A DNA stretch of 64,000 nucleotides. It comes from Cypionkella sp049896245. GTDB taxonomy: Bacteria > Pseudomonadota > Alphaproteobacteria > Rhodobacterales > Rhodobacteraceae. This document shows positions 24,652 through 32,166 of this stretch, piece by piece. Position numbers and translations under genes: made by a program. Location of the stretch: positions 1 through 64,000 of the forward strand of contig NZ_JAFCTX010000006.1 of assembly GCF_049896245.1 (NCBI RefSeq), read 5' to 3'. Position 1 is the stretch's first letter; every line of letters begins with the position of its first letter. The notes below the pieces were generated by a model that had not been told where the DNA came from, searched no databases, and was given only the letters and a program-made list of their open reading frames with translations.

Positions 24652-25739
24652 GCGCGCGCTTCCGTTGAATTGGCGGATTTTTTGGGGATGAAGCGGACGC
24701 GGTAGCGGATCAGGATATCTGAGGCGAGGATGAAGAACAGCATCATCGCCTGGAAGATGCCAGCGGTGGAATTCGGGATGTGGACGGTGGTTTGGGCGAC
24801 TTGACCGCCGACATAGGTGATGGCGAGGACCACGCCCGCGATCAGGCAGCCGATGGGATTGAGGCGGCCGAGGAAGGCGACGATGATGGCGGTAAAGCCG
24901 TAGCCGGAGGGGAAGCCGAGGTTGATGGCTTTCAGGCTGCCGGTGAATTCTAAGGCGCCTGCAAGGCCAGCCATGCCGCCACCGATCAGCAGGGCCAGCC
25001 AGATGGTCTGTTTGGCGTCAAAGCCGCCGTGGCGGGCGGCGTGCGGGGCGGAGCCTACGACTCGGATTTGAAAGCCGAACACGGATTTGGACATCAGCAG
25101 CCAGAATACGAAGGGCAGGATCAGGGCCACGGCGACGCCAAGGTGTACGGTGGAGCCGGGGAACAGGATCGGCAGGGTGAGGCCATCGGGCAGGGGTGCT
25201 GTGGCTGGGAAGTTGCGACCGTTCGGGTCTTGCCAAGGGCCGCCGACGAGGAAGCCCAAGACTTGGAACGAGACGTAGGTGAGCATCAAGGAGGTTAAGA
25301 TTTCGTTGACGTCCCAGCGGGTTTTCAGCAGCGCCGGGATGGCGGCCCAAGCGGCCCCGCCGATGATGCCTGAAAGGATCATTAATATCAGGGTGGCGCT
25401 ATGGGCATCGGGGCCAGCGGCGAGGCCGACGCCTGCGGCACAAAGTGCGCCGAGCACATATTGGCCTTCGGCGCCGATGTTCCAGATTTGCGCGCGATTT
25501 CCGATGGATAGGCCTAATGCGATGATGATCAGCGGGGCGGCTTTCACCGCCACATCCTGCCATTTGTAGCTGGCGAGGATCGGGGTCAGGAAAATATCGA
25601 CCACGGCGCGCTGGCCGTCGATGCCGATGGCGTCGAACACGATGACGCCGATCAGCATGGTTAACAGGACCGAGGCGATGGGGGTGGCGATCAGCATGAA
25701 GGTGCTGGGGGCGGGGCGTTTTTCCAGCTTAAGACGCAT
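24648..25739 (-). CDS. ABC transporter permease (nucleoside type, first subunit)
   Basis: A 363-residue membrane protein from the ATG at 25739, of the same BPD_transp_2 family (NupP/YufP-like). It has about nine hydrophobic segments, the motif GNRAQIWNIGAEGQYVLGAL, and the coupling segment VVGSAPHAARHGGF. The start lies 11 bases inside the ATPase gene, giving translational coupling. An open frame extends upstream but overlaps the ATPase frame. Confidence 0.92.
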   Translation of the reverse strand: MRLKLEKRPAPSTFMLIATPIASVLLTMLIGVIVFDAIGIDGQRAVVDIFLTPILASYKWQDVAVKAAPLIIIALGLSIGNRAQIWNIGAEGQYVLGALCAAGVGLAAGPDAHSATLILMILSGIIGGAAWAAIPALLKTRWDVNEILTSLMLTYVSFQVLGFLVGGPWQDPNGRNFPATAPLPDGLTLPILFPGSTVHLGVAVALILPFVFWLLMSKSVFGFQIRVVGSAPHAARHGGFDAKQTIWLALLIGGGMAGLAGALEFTGSLKAINLGFPSGYGFTAIIVAFLGRLNPIGCLIAGVVLAITYVGGQVAQTTVHIPNSTAGIFQAMMLFFILASDILIRYRVRFIPKKSANSTEARA

Positions 25740-27282
25740 GGGCAAGCTCCGCGTTATGTTCGCCCGACTGTGGATCGCCGTGGATGCCGCCCATGAGCAG
25801 GCCGATTTCCTCGATATTGGCACCGGGGACGGGCATGGGTTTTGAGAGGCGGCCTTCGTTGATCACGGCAAGGGTGTCGCAGAGGGACAGCAGCTCATCC
25901 AGGTCCTGGCTGATGACAACGATGGCCGATCCGGTGGCGGCGAGGTCTACCAAGGCCTGATGGATCGCGGCGGCGGCCCCCGCATCGACGCCCCATGTCG
26001 GTTGGCTGACCACCAGAACCTGAGGTTTTTGCATGATCTCGCGGCCCATGATGAATTTTTGCAGATTGCCGCCCGAGAGTGAGTCGGCCATCGCAGCGGG
26101 GCCGGTGGCTTTGACCGAGAAGGCGGCGATCACCTCGCCTGCGTAGGTCCGCGCGGAACGGGCGTTGACCATGCCGCCCGACACCATGCCCATGCGGTCG
26201 CGCGCGGTGAGGATGGCGTTGTCGGACAGGCTGAAATCGGGCACGGCGGCGTGGCCGTTGCGTTCCTCGGGGACGCTGGCCATGCCTGCAAGGCGGCGCT
26301 GTTTGGCGGTGAGGGCCGCGATTTTGCTGCCGTCGATCTGGATGGCGTCGGGGTTTTGCGACGGAGTTTCACCGGAAAGGGCGAGCAGCAGGGCGTTCTG
26401 GCCATTGCCCGCGACACCCGCGATACCGAAAATCTCGCCCGCTTTGACCGAGAAGCTGATGTCTTTCAGCGCTATGCCGAAGGGGCCGTCTTTCGGGATG
26501 TTCAGGCCCTGCACGGTCAGCTTGGCGGTTCCCAAGGCGCGGCCCTCGCCGCGCTGGATGTCTTTCAAGCTGCCGCCGATCATTTTCTCTGCCATCGAGC
26601 GCGAGGTTTCCTGCGACGGATCGCAGGTATCCACCAATTTGCCGCCGCGCAGGATGGTGGCGTTGTCACACAGGGCTTTGATTTCATGAAGTTTATGGGA
26701 GATGTATAAGATCGAGCAGCCTTCCTTGGCAAGTTGCCGCAAGACGACGAACAGGTGTTCGACCTCTTGCGGGGTCAGCACCGAGGTGGGCTCATCCATG
26801 ATCAACAGGTTGGGGTTGAGCAGCAGGGCACGGACGATCTCAATGCGTTGCCGCTCACCGACCGAGAGGGTGGAGACGATGCGATGCGGCTCTAATTTCA
26901 GCCCATATTGCTGCATCACAGCGATGATTTTCGCCTCAAGATCGCGGGCGGGGATTTTGGCATCCATGCCAAGCGCGATGTTTTCCAGCACCGTCATCGC
27001 CTCAAACAGCGAGAAATGCTGGAACACCATGCCGATGCCGAGTTTGCGGGCGGCTTTGGGGTTGGCGATGCTGATGCGCTGGCCGTTCCAGTGGATTTCT
27101 CCGGCGTCGGGCTGCATGATGCCGTAGATCATTTTGACGAGGGTGGATTTTCCCGCGCCGTTCTCGCCCAGCAGCGCGTGGATTTCGCCGGGTTGCACCG
27201 CAAAGCTGACCTGATCATTGGCAAGCACGCCGGGGAAGCGTTTGGTGATGCCCGAAAGATCGAGGCGGGGCGGCGTTTGCAT
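25729..27282 (-). CDS. ABC transporter ATP-binding protein, two ATPase domains (nucleoside/sugar type)
   Basis: A 517-residue tandem ATPase. The first domain is canonical (GENGAGKST, signature LSVGERQRIEI, Walker B LLIMDEPTSVL). The second has the degenerate Walker A GVAGNGQNAL, the signature LSGGNLQKF and Walker B VLVVSQPTWGVD, with Q in place of the usual E region, which is normal for this RbsA/NupO-like family. It energises import by the BMP system. As the first gene of the operon its promoter must lie in the region after 27282. Confidence 0.93.
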   Translation of the reverse strand: MQTPPRLDLSGITKRFPGVLANDQVSFAVQPGEIHALLGENGAGKSTLVKMIYGIMQPDAGEIHWNGQRISIANPKAARKLGIGMVFQHFSLFEAMTVLENIALGMDAKIPARDLEAKIIAVMQQYGLKLEPHRIVSTLSVGERQRIEIVRALLLNPNLLIMDEPTSVLTPQEVEHLFVVLRQLAKEGCSILYISHKLHEIKALCDNATILRGGKLVDTCDPSQETSRSMAEKMIGGSLKDIQRGEGRALGTAKLTVQGLNIPKDGPFGIALKDISFSVKAGEIFGIAGVAGNGQNALLLALSGETPSQNPDAIQIDGSKIAALTAKQRRLAGMASVPEERNGHAAVPDFSLSDNAILTARDRMGMVSGGMVNARSARTYAGEVIAAFSVKATGPAAMADSLSGGNLQKFIMGREIMQKPQVLVVSQPTWGVDAGAAAAIHQALVDLAATGSAIVVISQDLDELLSLCDTLAVINEGRLSKPMPVPGANIEEIGLLMGGIHGDPQSGEHNAELAHAS

Positions 27283-27754
27283 CGGGCGCTTGGTCCTTCG
27301 GGGTGTGAGGCGGTGGCGTAGTGGACACTGTCGGGTGGCGGCGTGGCTATGCGGAATGGGGTTGAAAGACTTTCAAGGTTTCCGTGGGTAATGGCCGTGG
27401 TTTTTGTTGAAAGCGGGCGGGCGGAGCGGTTTTCAGGTGGCAGCAGATGCCCGGTTTTTGCGCAAATCGGTTGATGCAGGTTAAACCGGATGGCTTTCAG
27501 GTCGCAAGCGCCGCGTCTGCGGCTGGGGTGGAATTGTGACAGGGAAGAGTTTGAGAAAAGTATAATTTTATGAGTATGTTAGCCTGAGGCGGCGCGCTGG
27601 GGCAGGCTGTGCCTTCTATCGGCTGTGATGCGTTATCAGGCAAAACTCAAAACACTTGCTTAATTTTGCTGCGGAATGGATGCGAAACTTGTCTTGAAAG
27701 CGCCGGCTATCGCGGCGAGTCTGGGTGGAGGATTTGCCAGAACAGGAGTGGGCG
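27283..27754. promoter_or_regulatory. Divergent intergenic region between the ABC operon and the deaminase
   Basis: This 472-bp stretch has no convincing gene. At 27549-27580 there is TTGAGA, then about 18 bp, then TATGTT, a plausible promoter reading toward the deaminase, giving an approximately 160-nt leader. The leader contains short inverted pairs (GCAAAAC...GTTTTGC-like elements around 27640-27670) but nothing that matches a purine riboswitch core I know. A control element responding to purines would make sense here but is not demonstrated. Confidence 0.4.
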
Positions 27755-28237
27755 ATGGCGGGGGAAGCACTGGATCATGTGGCGCTGTTGCGACTGGCGA
27801 TTGCAGAGTCGGAGAAGGCCAAGCTGGCGGGAGTGCATCCGTTTGCCTCGATTTTGGTCGGGCCGGATGGCGCGGTGCTGATGGTGCAGCACAATGCCTT
27901 CATGCCGGATCACGATATGACGGGCCATGCCGAGCGGGTTTTGATGACGCGGGCCTCGACTTCGCTGCCTGTGGAATTGCTGCGAGAGTGTACGATTTAC
28001 ACCTCGGCCGAGCCCTGCGCGATGTGTGCGGGGGCGATTTATTGGACCGGACTGCGCCGTGTTGTGTATGGGATGTCAGAGCATCAGTTGAAAGAGATTA
28101 CCGGCAACCACCCGGAGAATCCGACGCTGGATTTGCCGTGCCGGGTGGTGTTTGCGGCGGGGCAGCGGCAGGTAGAGGTGATCGGGCCGATGTTGGAGGA
28201 GGAAGCGGCTTTGGTGCATGTCGGGGTTTGGGGGTAG
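27755..28237 (+). CDS. Nucleoside/nucleobase deaminase, CDA family (guanine deaminase-like)
   Basis: A 160-residue zinc deaminase. HAE (residues 58-60) supplies a zinc ligand and the proton shuttle, and PCAMC (87-91) the two cysteine ligands. The region MCAGAIYWTGLRRVVYG is like bacterial GuaD, which converts guanine to xanthine. With xdhABC nearby it would complete guanine to urate. The ATG at 27755 is chosen because CAGGAGTG precedes it; a GTG at 27725 is possible. Adenine, cytosine or tRNA adenosine deamination cannot be excluded from sequence alone. Confidence 0.87.
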   Translation: MAGEALDHVALLRLAIAESEKAKLAGVHPFASILVGPDGAVLMVQHNAFMPDHDMTGHAERVLMTRASTSLPVELLRECTIYTSAEPCAMCAGAIYWTGLRRVVYGMSEHQLKEITGNHPENPTLDLPCRVVFAAGQRQVEVIGPMLEEEAALVHVGVWG

Positions 28238-28283
28238 CGATTTATGCAGCCATAAATCGTCACGATTTATGCAACATAAATCG
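28238..28283. repeat. Two adjacent CGATTTATG hairpins
   Basis: CGATTTATG/CATAAATCG occurs twice, at 28238-28259 (loop CAGC) and 28263-28283 (loop CAA), beginning at the base after the deaminase stop codon. It could terminate or stabilise the transcript; the arms carry ATTT/AAAT rather than long T-runs. Confidence 0.7.
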
Positions 28284-28392
28284 GCGTCTGCGCTGCGGAC
28301 CGCACCCGATGCGTTGCTGCCAGCAAGGCTCACCCCTCCCTTCGGATCAGAAGGGGTAGGCCTGAACTGCGCAGGGTGTTACGCGCCTGAAT

Positions 28393-28785
28393 TTAATCGG
28401 GAATACGCGCGATCACCTTGATTTCAAAGTCGAAACCCGCGAGCCAGGTCACCCCGAGGGCGGTCCAATTTGGATAGGGCGCGGATGCGAAGATTTCGGC
28501 TTTCACCTGCATGATGGTTGCGAACTGGGTTTCGGGGTCGGTGTGGAAACTGGTCAAATCGACGATATCGTCGAATGTGCAGCCGGCGGCGGCCAGTGTG
28601 GCGGCCAGATTGGCAAAGGCCAGCCGGACTTGCGACTCAAAGTCTGGATCTGGGCTGCCGTCGGCGCGACTGCCGACTTGGCCCGAGACGAACAAAAGAT
28701 CGCCCGAGCGTATTGCTGCGGAATAGCCATGCGCTTCGTAAAGCGCGTGGCGGTTGGCCGGGAAGACGGCGCTGCGCTGTGTCAT
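28393..28785 (-). CDS. RidA family protein
   Basis: A 130-residue Rid/YER057c/UK114 family protein from the ATG at 28785 with AAAGGA upstream. The family's YSAAIRSGDLLFVSGQVG block, NLAATLAAAGCTFDDIVDLT and the C-terminal WLAGFDFEIKVIARIP are all present; the last lacks the arginine-containing GxxVEIE of true RidA, so it is probably a Rid2-7 type. Rid proteins hydrolyse reactive imines/enamines. It is divergent from a TetR regulator across a region with three identical operators, so the two are almost certainly regulator and target. Confidence 0.85.
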   Translation of the reverse strand: MTQRSAVFPANRHALYEAHGYSAAIRSGDLLFVSGQVGSRADGSPDPDFESQVRLAFANLAATLAAAGCTFDDIVDLTSFHTDPETQFATIMQVKAEIFASAPYPNWTALGVTWLAGFDFEIKVIARIPD

Positions 28786-28868
28786 TTGGAAATCCTTTTG
28801 GGTTTGGTTCGGGCGCTGGGTAGAAAACCGCTGACAGAAGCCGCTACACATCCTGGCTTCGATCTTAT

Positions 28869-28881
28869 ATACGGAGCGTAT
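28869..28881. promoter_or_regulatory. Probable TetR operator, site 1
   Basis: Inverted repeat ATACG-GAG-CGTAT, nearest to the ridA-like gene. Three copies with identical arms lie in 63 bp. Confidence 0.8.
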
Positions 28882-28895
28882 GTTATTTATCTTGT

Positions 28896-28908
28896 ATACG
28901 GCTCGTAT
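28896..28908. promoter_or_regulatory. Probable TetR operator, site 2
   Basis: Inverted repeat ATACG-GCT-CGTAT, 27 bp from site 1. Confidence 0.8.
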
Positions 28909-28918
28909 GTCAATACAG

Positions 28919-28931
28919 ATACGTCACGTAT
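28919..28931. promoter_or_regulatory. Probable TetR operator, site 3
   Basis: Inverted repeat ATACG-TCA-CGTAT, 23 bp from site 2 and 15 bp before the regulator's ATG, a position where binding would block its own translation start region or promoter. Confidence 0.8.
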
Positions 28932-28946
28932 GTGAATGAGGGTGAA

Positions 28947-29555
28947 ATGGCCGCGAAACGTCGCATCGAAATGATGGAAGAAACCCGGGCAAAGTTGATC
29001 GCGGCGGGGCGCAAGGCCTTTGCCGAAAATGGTTTTGCGGCCGCGTCAATGGATGAGTTGACCGCCGGAGCTGGCCTGACGCGCGGCGCGCTCTATCATA
29101 ACTTTGGCGACAAGAAGGGGTTGTTGGCTGCGGTCGTGGCGCAAGTTGACGGTGAAATGGCGCAGCGGGCGCAGGCGGCGGCGGTGGATGCCGCGTCTTT
29201 GTGGGAAGGATTGGTGGCAGAGGGTGTTGCCTATATCCAGTTGGCGCTGGACCCTGAAATCCAACGGATCGTGTTGTTGGATGGGCCGGCATTTCTGGGC
29301 GATCCATCGCAATGGCCCAGCCAGAATGCGTGTCTTGCGGCGACGCGGCAGAAGATTGTTCTGCTGCAAGCGGAAGGCATTGTGAAGCCGATTGATGTTG
29401 AGGCTGCCGCGCGCTTGATCAATGGCGCTGCGTTGAACGCCGCTTTGTGGGTGGCTGCCAGCCCGCAACCGGAGGTGATTTTGCCTAAGGCTATTGAGGC
29501 GCTGACCTGTCTGTTGAGCGGTTTTTTGGCTGCGCGGCGTGATCCGACATCATAG
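28947..29555 (+). CDS. TetR/AcrR family transcriptional regulator
   Basis: A 202-residue protein. The N-terminal TetR HTH spans residues 8-58 (GRKAFAENGFAAASMDELTA, then GLTRGALYHNFGDKKGLL), followed by an all-helical ligand-binding domain. The ATG at 28947 follows GAGGGTGA; a GTG at 28932 is possible. Three identical palindromes upstream lie between it and the divergent RidA gene, so it most likely represses both genes and is released by a small ligand that is unknown. Confidence 0.92.
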   Translation: MAAKRRIEMMEETRAKLIAAGRKAFAENGFAAASMDELTAGAGLTRGALYHNFGDKKGLLAAVVAQVDGEMAQRAQAAAVDAASLWEGLVAEGVAYIQLALDPEIQRIVLLDGPAFLGDPSQWPSQNACLAATRQKIVLLQAEGIVKPIDVEAAARLINGAALNAALWVAASPQPEVILPKAIEALTCLLSGFLAARRDPTS

Positions 29556-29648
29556 TAGGATTGAGTATTTAGAAAAGAGCAATCCTGAAGCGCTTGCTCT
29601 TTTTGAAATACTCCCGCCGGAGGCTTCTCCATTAGGGCAAGCGCGGCG

Positions 29649-30938
29649 CTAGTAATCTGGCGCGAAGCCAATCGCGGGGTCAATGTCAGACGGACGACCT
29701 TCTAGGAACAAAGCACCGACACGCGCCGGGGTTCGGGCGATGATTTTGCCCGCTTTGATCACCAGAAGTTTGGTGGCTTTCAGGCGCAGGGCCTCGGCGG
29801 GGTCGCGGGCTTGCAGCAGGATCAGATCGGCGTTGCGGCCTTTTTCCAGCCCGTAGTTTTGCAGGCCCATGGTTTTGGCGGAGTTGATGGTCAGGGCGTT
29901 GAAGATTTTGGTTTTATCCTCAAGGCTGCCCATTTGCGCCGAATGGATCGCCATATGGCCAACCTCCAGCATATCGCCCGAGCCCATCGCGTACCACGGG
30001 TCCATCACACAATCATGGCCGAACGAGACGTTGATGCCAGCTGCCATTAAGTCGGGCACCCGGGTCATGCCGCGTCGCTTGGGATAGCTGTCGTGGCGGC
30101 CCTGCAGCATGATGTTGATCAAGGGATTGGGGATCACGTTCATGCCGCTTTCCGCAATCAGCGGGATCAGTTTTGAGACGTAGTAATTGTCCATCGAATG
30201 CATCGAGGTCAGGTGCGAGCCCGCGACCCGGCCTTGCAGGCCATAGCGGATGGTTTGCTGGGCGAGGGTTTCGACGTGGCGGGAGTTGGGATCATCCGTC
30301 TCATCACAGTGCATATCAACGGGCAGGCCACGTTCGGCGGCGAGGCGGCAGAGGGCTTCGACGCTGGCTTGGCCTTCGGCCATGGTGCGCTCGAAGTGCG
30401 GGATGCCGCCGACGATATCGACGCCCATATCGAGGGCTCGGGTGAGGGATTTGACGCCTTCGGGGGCGCGGTAGTAGCCGTCTTGCGGGAAGGCGACCAG
30501 TTGCAGCTCGATATAGGGGGCAACGCGGCGTTTGACATCTAGCATCGCCTGTACGGTGGTGAGTTTGGGGTCAGAGGTGTCCACATGGGTGCGGATCGCC
30601 AGCAGGCCTTGGGTGACGGCGAGGTCGCAGTAGCGCAAAGCGCGGTCTACCAGCGCGTCCACGGTGAGGGTGGGGCGGAGTTCGCCCCAGAGTGCGATGC
30701 CTTCCAGGAGGGTGCCAGAGCGGTTCATTCTTGGCAGGCCAAGCGAGAGGGTGGCGTCCATGTGGAAATGCGGGTCGACGAAGGGCGGGGAGGCGAGGCG
30801 GCCAGTGGCGTCGATTTCTTCTTGGGCGCTGGCTTGGATATGGGGGGCGATTTCGGCGATTTTGTTGGCCAAGATGGCGATGTCTTGGCCAGTGCGGCCA
30901 TCGGGGAGGTTGGCGTTTCTTAGGATCAGATCGAACAT
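29649..30938 (-). CDS. codA: Cytosine deaminase-like amidohydrolase
   Basis: A 429-residue amidohydrolase. Metal ligands and active-site residues are visible in VDPHFHMDATLS, the HCDETDDP segment, GSHLTSMHSM and FGHDCVMDPWY, the full pattern of the CodA family, which converts cytosine to uracil. Some close relatives deaminate isoguanine, creatinine or other heterocycles, so cytosine is the default reading. It follows xdhC on the same strand with about 50 bp between and is likely part of the xdhABC transcription unit. Confidence 0.85.
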   Translation of the reverse strand: MFDLILRNANLPDGRTGQDIAILANKIAEIAPHIQASAQEEIDATGRLASPPFVDPHFHMDATLSLGLPRMNRSGTLLEGIALWGELRPTLTVDALVDRALRYCDLAVTQGLLAIRTHVDTSDPKLTTVQAMLDVKRRVAPYIELQLVAFPQDGYYRAPEGVKSLTRALDMGVDIVGGIPHFERTMAEGQASVEALCRLAAERGLPVDMHCDETDDPNSRHVETLAQQTIRYGLQGRVAGSHLTSMHSMDNYYVSKLIPLIAESGMNVIPNPLINIMLQGRHDSYPKRRGMTRVPDLMAAGINVSFGHDCVMDPWYAMGSGDMLEVGHMAIHSAQMGSLEDKTKIFNALTINSAKTMGLQNYGLEKGRNADLILLQARDPAEALRLKATKLLVIKAGKIIARTPARVGALFLEGRPSDIDPAIGFAPDY

Positions 30939-30987
30939 GGTCGCCCTTTGAAGGTTTGCGGCAGGGTTGGGGGTTTTCGCATTGGCG

Positions 30988-31962
30988 TCAAGCGGTGCGG
31001 CTGCGGGTGGTCAGTCTGCGGGTGGTCAGTCTGCGGGTGGTCAGGCTGCGGGCACCCGCCTCTGCGGGGCGCAGCAGGTGGGCGGCGACGCCGATGGCGA
31101 TGCTATTTGGGTGTTTGCCAAGGCTTGGGTCACCGATCGGGCAGGTGATTTTGGCGATGATTTGGGGGGTATGGCCGAGGGCGCGCAGGCGGGATTGGAA
31201 GCGCGCCCATTTGGTTTGTGATCCGATCAGGCCCAGCGATTGGAAGCCGTGCAGCAGCAGTCGGTGGCAGAGCTCTAGGTCGAGGGCGTGTGAATAGGTG
31301 AGGATCAGGTGCTCGGCGTTTTGTGGGGCGAGTTCGGTGGCGTGGGCAGGGTTTAGGGCGGGCAGGGCGGTGGTGTTTTCGGGGATGGCGTCGGGGAAGC
31401 GGGTGGGGGCGGTGTCGATCCAAGTGATCTGGAGGTCAGGGAGCGGCGACAGGGTGTGGACAAGCGCGCGACCGACGTGGCCTGCGCCCCAGATCCAGAT
31501 TTGGCGTTGGGGTTTAGCGAGGGGCTCGATCATCCAGCCTTGCAGCAGGTGCGGGGCGGGGAGTGCGACTTGGTTGCGGGCGGATGCCAGCAGGCGTTTG
31601 ACGGCGAGCGGCATCGGTTGGTTGGTGGTGGGGCGGGCGATCAGCGGGGTGGGTTCGGGGAGGGTTTCGGCGGTGAACACTTCGGTGAACAGGGTGACAG
31701 CGCCGCCGCAGCATTGGCCGAGTTTTGGGCCAAGGGCATTGCGGGTGATGGATTTTTGATTTGTGGCCAGCAGGGTGCGGGCGTGTTCGGTGGCTTGATG
31801 CTCTAGCGCGCCGCCGCCGATGGTGCCGGATTGGCCAGTGGTCCAAACCAGCATGGAGGCCCCGGTTTCGCGGGGTGAGGAGCCTTGGTGGGCGGCGATA
31901 ACGATGCGGGCGGTGGGGCCGTGTTGGGTGACGGTTTGGATGAGTTGGGTGAGGTCAAACAT
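30988..31962 (-). CDS. xdhC: Xanthine dehydrogenase accessory protein XdhC
   Basis: A 324-residue protein with an N-terminal XdhC/CoxI domain (SSPRETGASMLVW, GQCCGGAVTLF) and a C-terminal Rossmann domain with IWGAGHVGRALV. It binds the molybdenum cofactor, promotes its sulfuration and hands it to xanthine dehydrogenase. It is placed directly after xdhA-xdhB, as in most XDH operons. The C-terminal tail is an odd arginine/threonine repeat (TTRRL units) encoded by a 15-bp tandem repeat and looks like a recent extension. Confidence 0.92.
   Translation of the reverse strand: MFDLTQLIQTVTQHGPTARIVIAAHQGSSPRETGASMLVWTTGQSGTIGGGALEHQATEHARTLLATNQKSITRNALGPKLGQCCGGAVTLFTEVFTAETLPEPTPLIARPTTNQPMPLAVKRLLASARNQVALPAPHLLQGWMIEPLAKPQRQIWIWGAGHVGRALVHTLSPLPDLQITWIDTAPTRFPDAIPENTTALPALNPAHATELAPQNAEHLILTYSHALDLELCHRLLLHGFQSLGLIGSQTKWARFQSRLRALGHTPQIIAKITCPIGDPSLGKHPNSIAIGVAAHLLRPAEAGARSLTTRRLTTRRLTTRSRTA
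31001..31045. repeat. 15-bp tandem repeat at the 3' end of xdhC
   Basis: Three head-to-tail copies of CTGCGGGTGGTCAGT (the last ends in G), in frame, encoding the repeated TTRRL of the XdhC tail. Confidence 0.9.
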
Positions 31963-32123
31963 GGCGGGGCTGGTGGCAGCAGAGTGCCGCCGCCAACGGG
32001 GTCGGGCTGTGGCTTGCGGTTATTGGTTTCGCGCGGTGGCACGGCTGTGGCAGGGTGGCAGTGTCATGTCGGGCTGAGTTTTGCAACAGCGCGGCTTGGC
32101 GAGACCTGTGCAAGCCGGGGCCA

Positions 32124-32142
32124 CGATTTTTCTCAAAAATCG
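32124..32142. repeat. CGATTTTT-CTC-AAAAATCG hairpin, copy 3
   Basis: The same 19-bp inverted repeat as at 5260 and 16049, here in the 204-bp gap between xdhB and xdhC. If it terminates, part of the transcript would stop before xdhC. Confidence 0.75.
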
Positions 32143-32166
32143 GCTGCGGGCGGGTAATCGGGTGGG

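Noticed and set aside
27540..27754. Purine riboswitch before the deaminase
   Set aside because: The TATAAT-like string resembled the start of a purine aptamer, but the conserved loop sequences of the three-way junction are absent.
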